This document shows positions 47,133 to 58,346 of a stretch of DNA of 64,000 nt, piece after piece. The DNA comes from Oricola thermophila (GTDB taxonomy: Bacteria > Pseudomonadota > Alphaproteobacteria > Rhizobiales > Rhizobiaceae). The notes beneath the pieces are model-generated. The model was not told the DNA's origin, ran no database searches, and was given only the letters and a program-made list of their open reading frames with translations. The stretch lies in assembly GCF_013358405.1 (NCBI RefSeq), contig NZ_CP054836.1, positions 1,364,001 through 1,428,000 of the forward strand, given 5' to 3'. The first letter of the stretch is position 1, and each line of letters opens with the position of its first letter. The position numbers and the translations under genes were made by a program.

Positions 47133-48506
47133 TCAGCCCGCGTAGGTGACGGCTTTCACCGCGTCGACGACCTCGCCGACATTCGGCAGCGCCAGCTTCT
47201 CGAGATTTGCCGCATAAGGCATCGGCACATCCTTGCCGGTAACCGAAATCACTGGCGCATCCAAATAGTCGAAGGCCTGCCGCTGAACCTGGTTGGCTAT
47301 GAAGTCGCCCACCGAGCTTTGCGGGAACCCTTCCTCGACGGTTACCAGGCGGCCCGTCTTCTTCACGCTCTCGACAACCGTCGGCAGATCCATCGGCCGA
47401 AGCGTGCGCAGGTCAATGACCTCGCAGTCGATACCGGCGCCGGCCAGTTCCTCGGCCGCCTTTACGGCATAGGTCATGCCGATGCCGAAGGAAACGATCG
47501 TGCAGTCGGCACCGGACCGGTGAATGCGAGCCTTGCCGATCGGAAGCACGAAATCGTCCAGCTTTGGCACGTCGAACGTCTGGCCGTAAAGAATCTCGTT
47601 TTCCAGGAAGATCACCGGATTCGGATCGCGGATTGCTGCCTTGAGAAGTCCCTTGGCATCTGCCGCTGTATAAGGCTGGATCACCTTCAGTCCCGGAATG
47701 TGGCTGTACCAGGCAGCGTAGTCCTGGCTGTGCTGGGCGGCGACGCGCGCCGCCGCACCGTTAGGGCCGCGGAACACCATCGGCGCACCCATCTGCCCGC
47801 CGGACATGTACAGCGTCTTGGCCGCCGAATTAATGATCTGGTCGATCGCCTGCATGGCGAAATTGAAGGTCATGAACTCGACGATCGGCCGTAGGCCGCT
47901 CATGGCGGCACCGACGCCGATACCCGCAAATCCGTGCTCGGTGATCGGCGTGTCGACAACGCGTTTCGGCCCGAACTCGTCCAGCAGCCCCTGGGTAACC
48001 TTGTAGGCGCCTTGGTATTCCGCGACCTCCTCGCCCATGACGAATACGCTCTCGTCCTTGCGCATTTCCTCGGCCATCGCGTCACGCAACGCCTCGCGCA
48101 CAGTGGTCGCAACCATCTCTGTGCCTTCCGGAATGTCCGGGTCGGATGCAACGGCATCTTGCTTCGGAGCCGCCGGAACAGGTGCAGAAGCGGGTTCCGC
48201 CGTATCCGTCACATCGGGAACCGCGGCAGGCGCCCCGGCTTTTCCTATGTCGTCCGCGCTTTCCCCATCCTGCAGAAGCACGGCAATCGGCGTATTCACC
48301 TTCACGCCTTCGGCTCCCTCGTCGACGAGGATCTTGCCAATGACGCCTTCATCGACGGCCTCGACTTCCATGGTCGCCTTGTCGGTCTCGATCTCGGCAA
48401 TCACGTCGCCGGCCGCGACGCTGTCACCTTCCTTTTTCAGCCACTTGGCCAGATTGCCCTCCTCCATGGTCGGGGAGAGCGCGGGCATCAGAATTTCGAT
48501 CGGCAT
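47133..48506 (-). CDS. pdhB: Pyruvate dehydrogenase E1 component, beta subunit with N-terminal lipoyl domain
   Basis: The 457-residue protein combines a lipoyl domain (residues 1-80, ETDKATMEV) and an Ala/Pro linker with the transketolase-like beta subunit. This architecture, with a lipoyl domain on E1 beta, is typical of alphaproteobacteria. The thiamine-pyrophosphate-binding pyrimidine half begins near [13 protein letters not shown] [11 protein letters not shown], and the C-terminal domain ends [12 protein letters not shown]. It is flanked by pdhA and pdhC with 12- and 10-base gaps. Confidence 0.96.
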   Translation of the reverse strand: MPIEILMPALSPTMEEGNLAKWLKKEGDSVAAGDVIAEIETDKATMEVEAVDEGVIGKILVDEGAEGVKVNTPIAVLLQDGESADDIGKAGAPAAVPDVTDTAEPASAPVPAAPKQDAVASDPDIPEGTEMVATTVREALRDAMAEEMRKDESVFVMGEEVAEYQGAYKVTQGLLDEFGPKRVVDTPITEHGFAGIGVGAAMSGLRPIVEFMTFNFAMQAIDQIINSAAKTLYMSGGQMGAPMVFRGPNGAAARVAAQHSQDYAAWYSHIPGLKVIQPYTAADAKGLLKAAIRDPNPVIFLENEILYGQTFDVPKLDDFVLPIGKARIHRSGADCTIVSFGIGMTYAVKAAEELAGAGIDCEVIDLRTLRPMDLPTVVESVKKTGRLVTVEEGFPQSSVGDFIANQVQRQAFDYLDAPVISVTGKDVPMPYAANLEKLALPNVGEVVDAVKAVTYAG

Positions 48507-48518
48507 GAAGCTGTCCCC

Positions 48519-49559
48519 TCAGAGCAGAATGTCGGTGTAGAGTTCGGACGGATCCGGTTCGGGATCGTTCTGGGCGAAATCCGCCGCATCGGAGACAACC
48601 GCGCGCACGTCCTTGTCGATGGCCTTCAATTCGGCTTCGTCCGCATGACCGAGTTCGATCATCCTCGCCTTGATTTGCTCGATCGGATCGTGCTCCGATC
48701 GCATCCTTTGAACCTCGTCCTTGGAGCGGTATTTCGCGGGGTCAGACATGGAATGGCCGCGATAGCGATAGGTCTGCATCTCCAGGATGATCGGCCCCTT
48801 GCCGGAACGCGCGTAGTCCAGCGCGAATTCCGCCGCCGACTTGACAGCGCGCACATCCATTCCGTCGACCTGAAAACCGGGTATGAGGAACGAGGCCCCG
48901 CGCTGCGAAAAGTCCGTTTGCGCCGAAGCACGGCTTACCGCTGTCCCCATGGCATAGCGGTTGTTTTCGATCACGTACACGATCGGGAGCTTCCACAACG
49001 CAGCCATGTTGAAGCTTTCGTAGACCTGCCCCTGGTTTGCAGCACCATCTCCAAAATAGGTCACCGATACAGCACCGTTCTCGCGATACCTGTTCGCGAA
49101 AGCCAGACCGGTACCAAGTGAAACCTGCGCCCCAACGATACCGTGCCCCCCATAGAAGTTCTTCTCCTTGGAGAACATGTGCATTGAGCCGCCCTTGCCC
49201 TTGGAATAGCCGCCGCGGCGGCCGGTCAGCTCGGCCATGACGCCCCGCGCTTCCATTCCGGTGGCAAGCATGTGACCGTGATCGCGATAGCCGGTAATCA
49301 CCTGGTCGACATCCGTCGCCGCCATCTGCATGCCGGTGACGACTGCTTCCTGTCCGATATAAAGGTGACAGAACCCGCCGATGAAGCCCATTCCGTAGAG
49401 CTGACCCGCCTTTTCCTCGAACCGGCGTATCAGCAGCATTTCACGATAGGCAAAGAGCTCTTCTTCTTTGCTGAATTCGGCCGGAGGCGGCGCTTTCAGA
49501 TTTGTGGAAGATTTGCCCCGCCCCGATGAGGCGGATGCTTTCTTGGCACGCGTCGCCAT
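48519..49559 (-). CDS. pdhA: Pyruvate dehydrogenase E1 component, alpha subunit
   Basis: The 346-residue subunit binds thiamine pyrophosphate and decarboxylates pyruvate. It has the TPP motif GDGAANQGQVYESFNMAALW (cited core GDGAANQG), the phosphorylation-loop region YRYRGHSMSDP and the N-terminal FGG-type segment MGFIGGFCHLY. ATG at 49559 has GGGAG eight bases upstream. A Lys/Ser-rich N-terminal extension of about 30 residues precedes the domain. It heads the operon; a 15-bp palindrome lies 50 bases upstream. Confidence 0.96.
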   Translation of the reverse strand: MATRAKKASASSGRGKSSTNLKAPPPAEFSKEEELFAYREMLLIRRFEEKAGQLYGMGFIGGFCHLYIGQEAVVTGMQMAATDVDQVITGYRDHGHMLATGMEARGVMAELTGRRGGYSKGKGGSMHMFSKEKNFYGGHGIVGAQVSLGTGLAFANRYRENGAVSVTYFGDGAANQGQVYESFNMAALWKLPIVYVIENNRYAMGTAVSRASAQTDFSQRGASFLIPGFQVDGMDVRAVKSAAEFALDYARSGKGPIILEMQTYRYRGHSMSDPAKYRSKDEVQRMRSEHDPIEQIKARMIELGHADEAELKAIDKDVRAVVSDAADFAQNDPEPDPSELYTDILL

Positions 49560-49609
49560 GCTGTCACTCCCTGTTTGAATTTGGGCGGTAAAGTAGCGCA
49601 ATCACAAAC

Positions 49610-49624
49610 TTTGGCAATGCCAAA
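49610..49624. promoter_or_regulatory. 15-bp palindrome in the pdhA promoter region
   Basis: TTTGGCA-A-TGCCAAA is a perfect palindrome centred 58 bases upstream of the pdhA start. A second GGCA/TGCC pair with a four-base spacer (GGCAGACATGCC) follows at about 49633-49644. Both are placed where a repressor or activator of the pdh operon would bind. The cognate protein is unknown. Confidence 0.5.
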
Positions 49625-49675
49625 ATCTGCATGGCAGACATGCCGTAAGCAATTACAATCACTTACAAAATATTC

Positions 49676-49698
49676 AATTAACCGATATTGGGTTAATT
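49676..49698. repeat. AT-rich inverted repeat at the ftsB 3' end, upstream of pdhA
   Basis: AATTAACC (49676-49683) and GGTTAATT (49691-49698) form perfect 8-bp arms with a 7-base spacer. It overlaps the ftsB stop codon and lies about 120 bases upstream of pdhA. It is AT-rich against a GC-rich background. It could be a regulator site or an upstream promoter element; no T-run makes it a weak terminator candidate. Confidence 0.4.
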
Positions 49699-50013
49699 CT
49701 GGAATCCGTGCAGAATCACGATCTCGTTTGCGCGAGTAACTCCGAGCAGTCGCCGCGCCTGCTCATCAATCATGTCGCGCTCGAGCGAGCCGTCACGCAG
49801 CATCGCGGTACGCTTGTCCAATTGCTGGCGACGCTCCTCCAGCGACGCAAGTTCCACTTTCAGGACTTCGATCCGCCTCTCGTATTCCCGCTTTGAGGCG
49901 AGACCATACTTCCCGGTCAACGCATGATGCCCGAAATAGGCCAGAACGCAAAACGTAAAGACCGGAAGCACAAGATGGCGATAGGGAGAGCGGCGGCGTT
50001 GACGGGTCCACAT
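49693..50013 (-). CDS. ftsB: Septum formation initiator FtsB/DivIC family protein
   Basis: The 106-residue bitopic division protein has a short basic N-terminus (RQRRR), one membrane helix (residues about 14-30) and a periplasmic coiled coil (KREYERRIEVLKVELASLEE region). The conserved C-terminal stretch ERDMIDEQARRLLGV follows. It would join FtsQ and FtsL in the divisome. It lies directly downstream of eno, as in many proteobacteria, but is separated from it by a terminator. Confidence 0.88.
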   Translation of the reverse strand: MWTRQRRRSPYRHLVLPVFTFCVLAYFGHHALTGKYGLASKREYERRIEVLKVELASLEERRQQLDKRTAMLRDGSLERDMIDEQARRLLGVTRANEIVILHGFQN

Positions 50014-50104
50014 AAGACAATTGCCCCTGAAACAGACCATGCATGGTAAAGCCTCTTGGTTAAATGCCCCTAAACAGGAATGCGCAGAAAGCTTGCAGGC
50101 GACA

Positions 50105-50135
50105 CAAAAAAAGCCGCCGGCACAGCCGGCGGCTT
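50105..50135 (-). terminator. Rho-independent terminator of eno
   Basis: A 10-bp perfect stem (AAGCCGCCGG / CCGGCGGCTT, 50111-50120 and 50126-50135) with loop CACAG is followed, in the minus direction, by a run of eight U in the transcript (AAAAAAAA at 50105-50112 on the plus strand). It lies 22 bases past the eno stop and separates eno from ftsB. Confidence 0.9.
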
Positions 50136-50156
50136 CCCGCTTGAATGTCCGGGCTG

Positions 50157-51716
<1,560 letters not shown>

Positions 51717-51731
51717 TCGGCGGGCGCAGGG

Positions 51732-52568
51732 TCACAACGACTTTGTTACGCTGTCGAAACGCATCAGCGTCTCGACAAGGCGTGGCATATCGTCGAGGTG
51801 CACCATGTTCGGCCCGTCAGACGGCGCATTGTCGGGATCCTGGTGCGTCTCGACGAATACACCTGCCACGCCGACCGCGACTGCGGCACGCGCAAGCGTT
51901 TCAACGAAGCGTCGCTCGCCGCCCGATGAGCCCCCCTGCCCTCCGGGCTGCTGGACCGAGTGGGTGGCATCGAAAATCACGGGAGCACCCGTTTCCGCCA
52001 TTACCGGTAGTGCCCGCATGTCCGAGACGAGCGTATTGTAGCCGAACGAAACGCCCCTTTCGGTCAACAGGACATTCGGATTGCCGCCAGCCACCACCTT
52101 GGCCAGCACGTTCCTCATGTCCCAAGGCGCAAGAAACTGTCCCTTCTTGACGTTGATGACACGACCGGTTTTCGCGGCTGCAAGGAGAAGGTCCGTCTGC
52201 CGGCACAGGAACGCCGGTATCTGGAGTACATCGACGACCTCGCCCACCTGCGCGCATTGCGCCTCTGTATGCACATCAGTCAGAACCGGCAATCCGAGTT
52301 CGGCCCTGATGTCCGCGAAGACCGGCAATGACTTGTCCAACCCAAGACCGCGCTTGCCGGAAAGCGAGGTCCTGTTGGCCTTGTCGAAGGACGACTTGTA
52401 GACGAGACCGATACCGGCGCTGGCGCAAATCTCCTTCAGGGCGCCGGCCATGTCGAAGGCGTGCTGTCGGCTTTCCATCTGGCAAGGACCGGCAATCAGC
52501 GAGATGGGCGCGTCGTTTGCAAAGCGCACCTTGCCGGCGGAAACTGTGGAATTTGGCTGCATGGTCAT
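51732..52568 (-). CDS. kdsA: 3-deoxy-8-phosphooctulonate synthase
   Basis: The 278-residue enzyme makes KDO-8-phosphate for lipopolysaccharide. It has LIAGPCQMESRQHA (PEP-binding start), YKSSFDKANRTS, GLPVLTDVHTEAQC, and IFDATHSVQQPGGQGG. The cysteine in the GPCQME segment suggests the metal-dependent class, but that needs the other ligands (His, Glu, Asp) checked in structure. It overlaps the upstream VOC gene by four bases. Confidence 0.97.
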   Translation of the reverse strand: MTMQPNSTVSAGKVRFANDAPISLIAGPCQMESRQHAFDMAGALKEICASAGIGLVYKSSFDKANRTSLSGKRGLGLDKSLPVFADIRAELGLPVLTDVHTEAQCAQVGEVVDVLQIPAFLCRQTDLLLAAAKTGRVINVKKGQFLAPWDMRNVLAKVVAGGNPNVLLTERGVSFGYNTLVSDMRALPVMAETGAPVIFDATHSVQQPGGQGGSSGGERRFVETLARAAVAVGVAGVFVETHQDPDNAPSDGPNMVHLDDMPRLVETLMRFDSVTKSL

Positions 52569-53470
52569 ACTGGTCCCTGGAAAGCGAGAAACAGCCCCTG
52601 TCCCGGCGCGGCATCCACGATTATGCGCCCGTGCATTTCGCGATAAGAAATGCCGTGCCGTCCCAGATACGCCTCAAGGGCCTCCACCGAGCGGACAGAG
52701 AGGATCAATCCCTCGAAGCGGAGCCCCCTGTCCGCGCTCGCCCGCCTGACGCCGAAATGCACCTCGATCCCTTCCGGTGTCATCACGTCGATGGAACCGT
52801 TCGACGCCTCGATTTCAAGGCCGAAGGAATGCGCCTCGTCATTGCGGTTGTTGACGACTTCCTGGAGCAGGTACTGGAAGTCGGTGGGATTCTGTTCCGA
52901 CATGACTACCTGCAGAATGCCGGTAACACCGTTTTCATGCGCTTGCAGCATGCCTCGATCGATCTTCGGCGCTCTGATCTTCTCGCAGGTGAAGAAGAAG
53001 GCATCAGGTGAACGCAAGTCGGCCGCAAAAGCGAGGAGAAAGGCCGCTTTGCCCTGCCTGCCCTTTGCATCGACGACCTTGCGCGAAAAAGCGAGCTTCT
53101 TGCCAGCCGAAAAACCGGCCTTGCGAAACGTCTTGTGGTCGCGTCGCGCATCGCCCGTCGCCATGGCCAGGGCCGAAAAGCCGTTCTCGCCGTTGCGGAA
53201 TCGCCAAGCCTGATCGCGAGCCGTAAAGACATTGCCCTTGCGCGCCGAAGCCTCGCAGTCTTCCCGTTGCGCAATCGCCAGCGGTTCCAGAAATGTGCCG
53301 TCGGGAAGGTAGATGCAGGCATTCTCGGTGCCGAACGGATGCAATCCGTCAGGGGCAACCGTGAAACCGAGCGTGCTGTATCGTGCCCGTGCCGCCTCCA
53401 GGCTTTCTGCCGGAAGGACAACGTGGTCGATGGCGCGTGCCATGCGCGGCTCGTTTATCAAATTTGCCAT
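52565..53470 (-). CDS. VOC family (glyoxalase-like) protein
   Basis: The 301-residue protein opens with AIDHVVLPAESLEAA, the beta-strand and helix start of a vicinal-oxygen-chelate domain. A second half, near residues 130-300, has a related GxEV layout (GIEVHFGVRR). Members isomerise or cleave small molecules using a metal; no substrate is indicated. ATG 53470 and ATG 53443 are both possible starts, with no clear ribosome site. It is translationally coupled to kdsA. Confidence 0.75.
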   Translation of the reverse strand: MANLINEPRMARAIDHVVLPAESLEAARARYSTLGFTVAPDGLHPFGTENACIYLPDGTFLEPLAIAQREDCEASARKGNVFTARDQAWRFRNGENGFSALAMATGDARRDHKTFRKAGFSAGKKLAFSRKVVDAKGRQGKAAFLLAFAADLRSPDAFFFTCEKIRAPKIDRGMLQAHENGVTGILQVVMSEQNPTDFQYLLQEVVNNRNDEAHSFGLEIEASNGSIDVMTPEGIEVHFGVRRASADRGLRFEGLILSVRSVEALEAYLGRHGISYREMHGRIIVDAAPGQGLFLAFQGPV

Positions 53471-53527
53471 GGGCGGAGCATGTGCACGATTTCGATACCC
53501 CGTTCAAGCGCTCATTGTATAGCCACC

Positions 53528-54658
53528 CTAGAGCGGGTCTATGTCGCCGCGCTTCCAATCAGCCTCGGTTCTGGCTGCAAATTCGGCAAAGTTCCCTGCC
53601 GCAATCGCATCACGGATTCCTTGCATCAGCTGTTGATAGTAGTGAATGTTGTTCCAGGAGAGCAGCATCGCGCCCAGCATCTCGCCGGACCGGATCAGAT
53701 GATGCAGATAGGCCCGCGAATAGTCGCGCGCGGCCGGGCATGTCGATTCCTCGTCCAGCGGGCGATGATCTTCCGCGTGGCGCGCGTTCTTCAGATTCAC
53801 CCGTCCACGGCGAGTGAACGCCAAGCCGTGCCGACCTGAACGGGTTGGCATCACGCAATCGAACATGTCGATGCCCCGCGCGACCGAGCGAAGGATATCC
53901 TGTGGCGTCCCGACCCCCATCAGGTAGCGCGGCTTGCCCGCCGGCAACAGCGGACAAGTCGCATCCAGCATTGCCAGCATTACTTCCTGCGGCTCGCCGA
54001 CGGCGAGACCACCGACCGCGTAACCCTTCAGATCCATTCCCGCGAGCGCCTTGGCCGATTCCGACCGCAGGTCCTCATTGTCGCCACCCTGGACGATGCC
54101 GAACATGGCCCGTTCCGGCTGATCTCCGAAGGCCGCCTTGCAGCGCTCCGCCCAGCGCAGGGAGAGCTCCATCGCCTTCCTTATCTCGTCATCGCCTGCC
54201 GGGAGGGCAACGCATTCATCCAGCTGCATCTGGATGTCGGAACCGAGCAGCCCCTGGATCTCAATCGAACGTTCGGGGCTCATCTCGTAGCGCTTCCCGT
54301 CTATATGGGACCGGAACGTGACCCCGTCCTCGCTCATTTTCCGCAGTGCGGCCAAAGACATCACCTGGAAGCCGCCGGAGTCCGTCAGGATTGGATGCGG
54401 CCAGCGAATGAATTCATGCAATCCTCCCAACCGGGCCACTCTCTCGGCTCCCGGACGCAACATCAGGTGATAGGTGTTGCCGAGAATGATGTCCGCACCG
54501 CTGTCGCGGACCTGGTCCAGATACATCGCCTTGACCGTGCCCACCGTTCCCACAGGCATGAAGGCCGGGGTGCGGACATCTCCCCGCGCCGTATGTATGA
54601 CGCCGCGCCGCGCCTTGCCGTCCGTTGCGAGCAGTTCGAAGGAAAACGGTATCGTCAT
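53528..54658 (-). CDS. tgt: Queuine tRNA-ribosyltransferase (tRNA-guanine transglycosylase)
   Basis: The 376-residue enzyme swaps guanine for preQ1 in tRNAs with GUN anticodons. It has the base-binding [37 protein letters not shown] and the catalytic Asp region [10 protein letters not shown]. The usual zinc motif C-x-C-x2-C reads S-T-C-P-A-A (near nt 53731-53750), so two cysteine ligands are replaced, while the later His (AYLHHL) remains. ATG at 54658 overlaps the queA stop (ATGA). Confidence 0.96.
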   Translation of the reverse strand: MTIPFSFELLATDGKARRGVIHTARGDVRTPAFMPVGTVGTVKAMYLDQVRDSGADIILGNTYHLMLRPGAERVARLGGLHEFIRWPHPILTDSGGFQVMSLAALRKMSEDGVTFRSHIDGKRYEMSPERSIEIQGLLGSDIQMQLDECVALPAGDDEIRKAMELSLRWAERCKAAFGDQPERAMFGIVQGGDNEDLRSESAKALAGMDLKGYAVGGLAVGEPQEVMLAMLDATCPLLPAGKPRYLMGVGTPQDILRSVARGIDMFDCVMPTRSGRHGLAFTRRGRVNLKNARHAEDHRPLDEESTCPAARDYSRAYLHHLIRSGEMLGAMLLSWNNIHYYQQLMQGIRDAIAAGNFAEFAARTEADWKRGDIDPL

Positions 54659-55725
54659 CGCGCACCCGGTTGCGGAAACAGGAGACACGCATCTCCATAG
54701 GAGTAGAATCGATAGCCCGTCTCGATGGCATGGCTATAGGCTGCCTGCATGGTCTCCAGTCCGCTGAACGCCGAAACCAGCATGAACAGGGTGGACCGCG
54801 GCAGATGGAAATTGGTCATCAGGACATCAACGGCGCGAAACCGGTAACCAGGCGTTATGAAGATGTCGGTCGCACCCGACCAGGCATTGACCATGCCGTC
54901 GGGGTCGGTCGCGCTTTCGAGAAGCCGCAGGGATGTCGTCCCCACTGCCACGATACGCCCACCCCGTGCGCGTGCCTGGTTGAGAAACGCAGCTGTGTCC
55001 CCATCGATATGGCCAATCTCTGAATGCATACGGTGTTCGGCGGTATCGTCCACCTTGACCGGCAGAAAGGTCCCGGCCCCGACATGCAGCGTCACGAATG
55101 CACGGTGAATGCCGGCCTTGTCGAGTTCCGCGAACAGGCCTTCGGTGAAATGCAAACCTGCCGTCGGCGCGGCGACGGCACCTTCCTCGCGTGCATAGAT
55201 GGTCTGATAGTCCTGCCGGTCCCGGGAGTCCTCGGCACGTTTCGAGGCGATGTAAGGCGGCAACGGTACGTGGCCAACCAACGCAAGGGCGTTGTCGAGA
55301 TCGGTACCGGACCTGTCGAAATTCAGTTCAGCCTCACCTTCAACGCCCTTGCCAATAACCTCGGCTTTCAGCTCGTAGCCATTCGCGCCGAAGTCGACCG
55401 TGTCGCCGACCTTCAACTTCTTGGCACCGCGAACGAAGGCCTTCCAGCGATCCGGCGCGGTTCGCATGTGCAGGGTAGCACCGACCTGCGCGCGCGCACC
55501 GTCCGCCCGCAGACGGAAGCCTTCCAGCTGCGCCGGGATGACCTTCGTATCGTTGAAGACGAGCACGTCCCCGGCCCGCAGGAAGCGTGGAAGGTCGAGC
55601 ACATGCGCGTCCGACAGCCCGTCGCCCGGACGAACGGTCAGCATGCGCGCGCTATCGCGCGGCGACACCGGCCGAACCGCGATCCGCTCGTCCGGAAGGT
55701 CGAAGTCGAAGGCGTCAACGCGCAT
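54655..55725 (-). CDS. queA: S-adenosylmethionine:tRNA ribosyltransferase-isomerase
   Basis: The 356-residue enzyme transfers the ribosyl group of SAM to preQ1 in tRNA to form epoxyqueuosine. It begins [16 protein letters not shown] and contains [12 protein letters not shown], the [13 protein letters not shown] signature and [17 protein letters not shown] at 55725 fits the conserved N-terminus. tgt follows with a four-base overlap, so two queuosine steps are encoded together. Confidence 0.96.
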   Translation of the reverse strand: MRVDAFDFDLPDERIAVRPVSPRDSARMLTVRPGDGLSDAHVLDLPRFLRAGDVLVFNDTKVIPAQLEGFRLRADGARAQVGATLHMRTAPDRWKAFVRGAKKLKVGDTVDFGANGYELKAEVIGKGVEGEAELNFDRSGTDLDNALALVGHVPLPPYIASKRAEDSRDRQDYQTIYAREEGAVAAPTAGLHFTEGLFAELDKAGIHRAFVTLHVGAGTFLPVKVDDTAEHRMHSEIGHIDGDTAAFLNQARARGGRIVAVGTTSLRLLESATDPDGMVNAWSGATDIFITPGYRFRAVDVLMTNFHLPRSTLFMLVSAFSGLETMQAAYSHAIETGYRFYSYGDACLLFPQPGAR

Positions 55726-55751
55726 GGAACTTGCGTGCCAGCGATCCCACA

Positions 55752-56258
55752 CTAGAGATCGGCGGCAACCTTCATCGAGACGATGGAGTCGGGATCCTGC
55801 ACCGGCTCGCCGCGCTTGATCTTGTCCACATTCTCCATCCCCTCGATCACCTCGCCCCAGACCGTGTACTGGCGGTTCAGGAATGGTGCATCCTCGAAGC
55901 AGATGAAGAACTGCGAGTTGGCGGAATTCGGGTTTTGCGCGCGCGCCATCGAGCAGACACCGCGTGCGTGATTTGCATCGTTGAATTCGGCCGGAAGATC
56001 CGGCTTGGACGAACCGCCCATTCCGGCGCGCGCGGGATCATAGGAGTTCGAATTCTTGTTGCCGTAACGGACATCGCCCGTCTGCGCCATGAAGCCGTCG
56101 ATGACGCGGTGAAAAACCACACCGTCATACTCGCCCGCACGCGCCAGTTCCTTGATGCGCTCCACATGCTTCGGCGCCAGATCAGGCCGCAGCGCAATGA
56201 CGACCGTACCGGTCGTCGTTTCCATGACAATCGTGTTTTCGGGATCCTTGTAAGCCAT
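55752..56258 (-). CDS. Peptidyl-prolyl cis-trans isomerase, cyclophilin type (cytoplasmic)
   Basis: The 168-residue cyclophilin has the catalytic region [14 protein letters not shown], then ANSQFFI and the Trp-containing YTVWGEV. ATG at 56258, with AAAGGG eight bases upstream, leaves no signal peptide, so it is the cytoplasmic form. It lies directly downstream of a secreted paralogue of similar sequence. Confidence 0.93.
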   Translation of the reverse strand: MAYKDPENTIVMETTTGTVVIALRPDLAPKHVERIKELARAGEYDGVVFHRVIDGFMAQTGDVRYGNKNSNSYDPARAGMGGSSKPDLPAEFNDANHARGVCSMARAQNPNSANSQFFICFEDAPFLNRQYTVWGEVIEGMENVDKIKRGEPVQDPDSIVSMKVAADL

Positions 56259-56295
56259 ATTGGCGCCCTTTGCTGTTTCTGCGGATTTCGGGGAC

Positions 56296-56892
56296 TTATT
56301 GCGCGTCGGCGGCGATGACAACCTTGATCATGCGATCCGGCTCGGCCACTGCACCGTTGTTTGCCTGCGCGCCCTTCTTGATGTTGTCGACGAATTCCAT
56401 GCCGCTTTCGACCTGGCCGACGACGGTATACTGGCCGTTCAGGAAGGCGCCTTCGTCAAACATGATGAAGAACTGGGAATTGGCGGAATTGGGATCCTGG
56501 GAGCGCGCCATGCCGACTGTGCCGCGTACATATGGCTCGTTCGTGAACTCGGCCGGCAGGTCTGGAAGCTTCGATCCGCCCGTACCGACGCGGCGCGGCA
56601 CGAATCCATCCTCCATGTCGCCATACTGCACATCGCCGGTCTGGGCCATGAAGCCGGGGATGACGCGGTGAAAAGCGACGTTGTCGTATTCCCCGTTCCG
56701 CACCAGCGTCTTGATCTGCTCGACATGTTTCGGCGCAAGATCGGGGCGGAGCCGGATAACCACGTCGCCGTCCTTGAGCGTGATGATTATTGTGTTTTCG
56801 GGATCGGTATCCTGCGCATGCACCGGCAGTGAAAGCGCGAGGCCGATGGTCGCCGCGCAAGCGGAAAGGAAGACGCGTTTCGTCAGTCGCAT
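56296..56892 (-). CDS. Peptidyl-prolyl cis-trans isomerase, cyclophilin type (periplasmic)
   Basis: The 198-residue cyclophilin has a clear signal peptide (MRLTKRVFLSACAATIGLAL..., cut after V-H-A). The catalytic domain has [14 protein letters not shown] and ANSQFFIMF. GAGG lies eight bases before ATG 56892. The tryptophan of the drug-binding loop is replaced by Val (YTVVGQV), so cyclosporin affinity is probably low. It would fold periplasmic proteins. Confidence 0.93.
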   Translation of the reverse strand: MRLTKRVFLSACAATIGLALSLPVHAQDTDPENTIIITLKDGDVVIRLRPDLAPKHVEQIKTLVRNGEYDNVAFHRVIPGFMAQTGDVQYGDMEDGFVPRRVGTGGSKLPDLPAEFTNEPYVRGTVGMARSQDPNSANSQFFIMFDEGAFLNGQYTVVGQVESGMEFVDNIKKGAQANNGAVAEPDRMIKVVIAADAQ

Positions 56893-56914
56893 TGAAAACC
56901 TCAAGATCGGTTTG

Positions 56915-57409
56915 CTATTGGAATTTCGCCCGCAGCGCCTTTTCCACTGCTGCCGGTACGAACGGACTCGTATCGCCGCCCATGGAAGCGATCTGGCGCA
57001 CCAATGTGGCGGTAATGGTTCGGACCGACGGGCTGGCAGGCAAAAAAACCGTATGCAGGTCCGGCGCCATCATCTCGTTCATCCCCGCCATCTGCATCTC
57101 GTAGTCAAGGTCGGTCCCGTCGCGCAGACCGCGCACGAGTGCCTTGGCGCCATGTTCCCTCGCCGCGTCCACCAGTAGCCCGCCAAAAGCGACAATCGGA
57201 ACCCGATCGGGAGATACTCCCTCTTCCACAATGACTTCCCGGATTAGATCGACCCTTTGCTCGAAATCGAATAGGCCCTTCTTTCCCGGGTGGGTGCCGA
57301 TCGCCACCACCACCTTGTCGAAAATCGCCAGCGCCCCCCGCAACACGTCGAGATGCCCGTTGGTGATCGGGTCAAAGGATCCGGCATAGATTGCGATATG
57401 ATCAGTCAT
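56915..57409 (-). CDS. coaD: Pantetheine-phosphate adenylyltransferase
   Basis: The 164-residue enzyme joins 4'-phosphopantetheine and ATP to dephospho-CoA. It has the nucleotidyltransferase motif [12 protein letters not shown] (T-x-G-H), [12 protein letters not shown] and the C-terminal [18 protein letters not shown] at 57409 fits the family start. It lies 22 bases upstream of the periplasmic cyclophilin. Confidence 0.96.
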   Translation of the reverse strand: MTDHIAIYAGSFDPITNGHLDVLRGALAIFDKVVVAIGTHPGKKGLFDFEQRVDLIREVIVEEGVSPDRVPIVAFGGLLVDAAREHGAKALVRGLRDGTDLDYEMQMAGMNEMMAPDLHTVFLPASPSVRTITATLVRQIASMGGDTSPFVPAAVEKALRAKFQ

Positions 57410-57620
57410 GGGCAAGGCTGTAACCCAGATTGCCGCCCGACGGAAGATATGACCGCGCGAGACGCACCTCCCGACAGACGGACACGTAGCACTCGGTTCC
57501 GATTATCTGGCTTCCTCGCCTCCGGGGCCGCAATACAGCCTGTTTCCCGCAACGTGACGAATTGCACATCACCCGTCGGCCGATTTCGCTTTGATGCCGT
57601 CTATCAAAGGAGACAGGAAC

Positions 57621-57707
57621 ATGATCGCGCTTTTCGCTCTCGCCATGATGCTCATCACCGCCGGCTTCGCAATTCCCGCGCTTCTGCCGGTACGCGCGGG
57701 GCGCTAA
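57621..57707 (+). CDS. Possible 28-residue membrane microprotein
   Basis: The frame MIALFALAMMLITAGFAIPALLP... is a single hydrophobic helix followed by a basic end (VRAGR). A textbook AAGGAG ribosome site lies nine bases before the ATG, unusual for a random frame. Its stop overlaps the convergent lysE-type stop. It has no detectable relatives that I recall. It may instead be a signal-like fragment or a chance frame. Confidence 0.4.
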   Translation: MIALFALAMMLITAGFAIPALLPVRAGR

Positions 57708-58330
57708 ACGGATCGGCGGGCCGCCAGCATCCATAAACCGCCGCCGACCAGGCAGGTTCCCGAGATACGCTCGACAAGCCTTATATTCTTACGGTTGAGC
57801 CAGCCGCCAGTCCGTCCTGCCGCCAGCGCATACATACTGTCGCACACCGAGGCGATGACCACGAATGTCATGCCGAGCATAACGGTCTGGCCGACCGGAT
57901 TGCCCGATCCCGACACGAATTGCGGGATGAACGCGCCGAACAAGAACAATGCCTTTGGATTTGACCAGATAACCACGAATCCCTGCCAGAAATAGCCTTG
58001 GAGGGATCGTTTCCTTTGCTCCGTTCCCGCTTGGCCAAGCGAACCGTCGGAACTCAACAGCTTCCATCCGAGCCAGACAAGATAGAGAGCGCCGGCCACC
58101 TTCAGGAAGATGAACGCCTCGCCGACCAGCGCGACCACCGTTTTCAGACCGACGGCGAGAATGACAATCATGGTCAGAACGCCGACCTGAGTACCCGCGA
58201 CATTCATCAACCCGGCACGGCTTCCGGCCCGCAGGGAGTTCGCGATTATAACCGTGACCGACGGCCCGGGAACTATGACAATCAGAAAGCTGGCGATCGC
58301 GAACGCCAGCCAGGCATGGGGATCGATCAT
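57704..58330 (-). CDS. LysE/RhtB family amino-acid exporter
   Basis: The 208-residue inner-membrane protein has about six helices and the family signature PGPSVTVIIANSLRAG near residues 21-36. It would export an amino acid or a homoserine-type compound. It sits downstream of gyrA with a 9-bp inverted repeat between them. Substrate not evident. Confidence 0.9.
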   Translation of the reverse strand: MIDPHAWLAFAIASFLIVIVPGPSVTVIIANSLRAGSRAGLMNVAGTQVGVLTMIVILAVGLKTVVALVGEAFIFLKVAGALYLVWLGWKLLSSDGSLGQAGTEQRKRSLQGYFWQGFVVIWSNPKALFLFGAFIPQFVSGSGNPVGQTVMLGMTFVVIASVCDSMYALAAGRTGGWLNRKNIRLVERISGTCLVGGGLWMLAARRSV

Positions 58331-58346
58331 GCACGCAAACTCCGTT

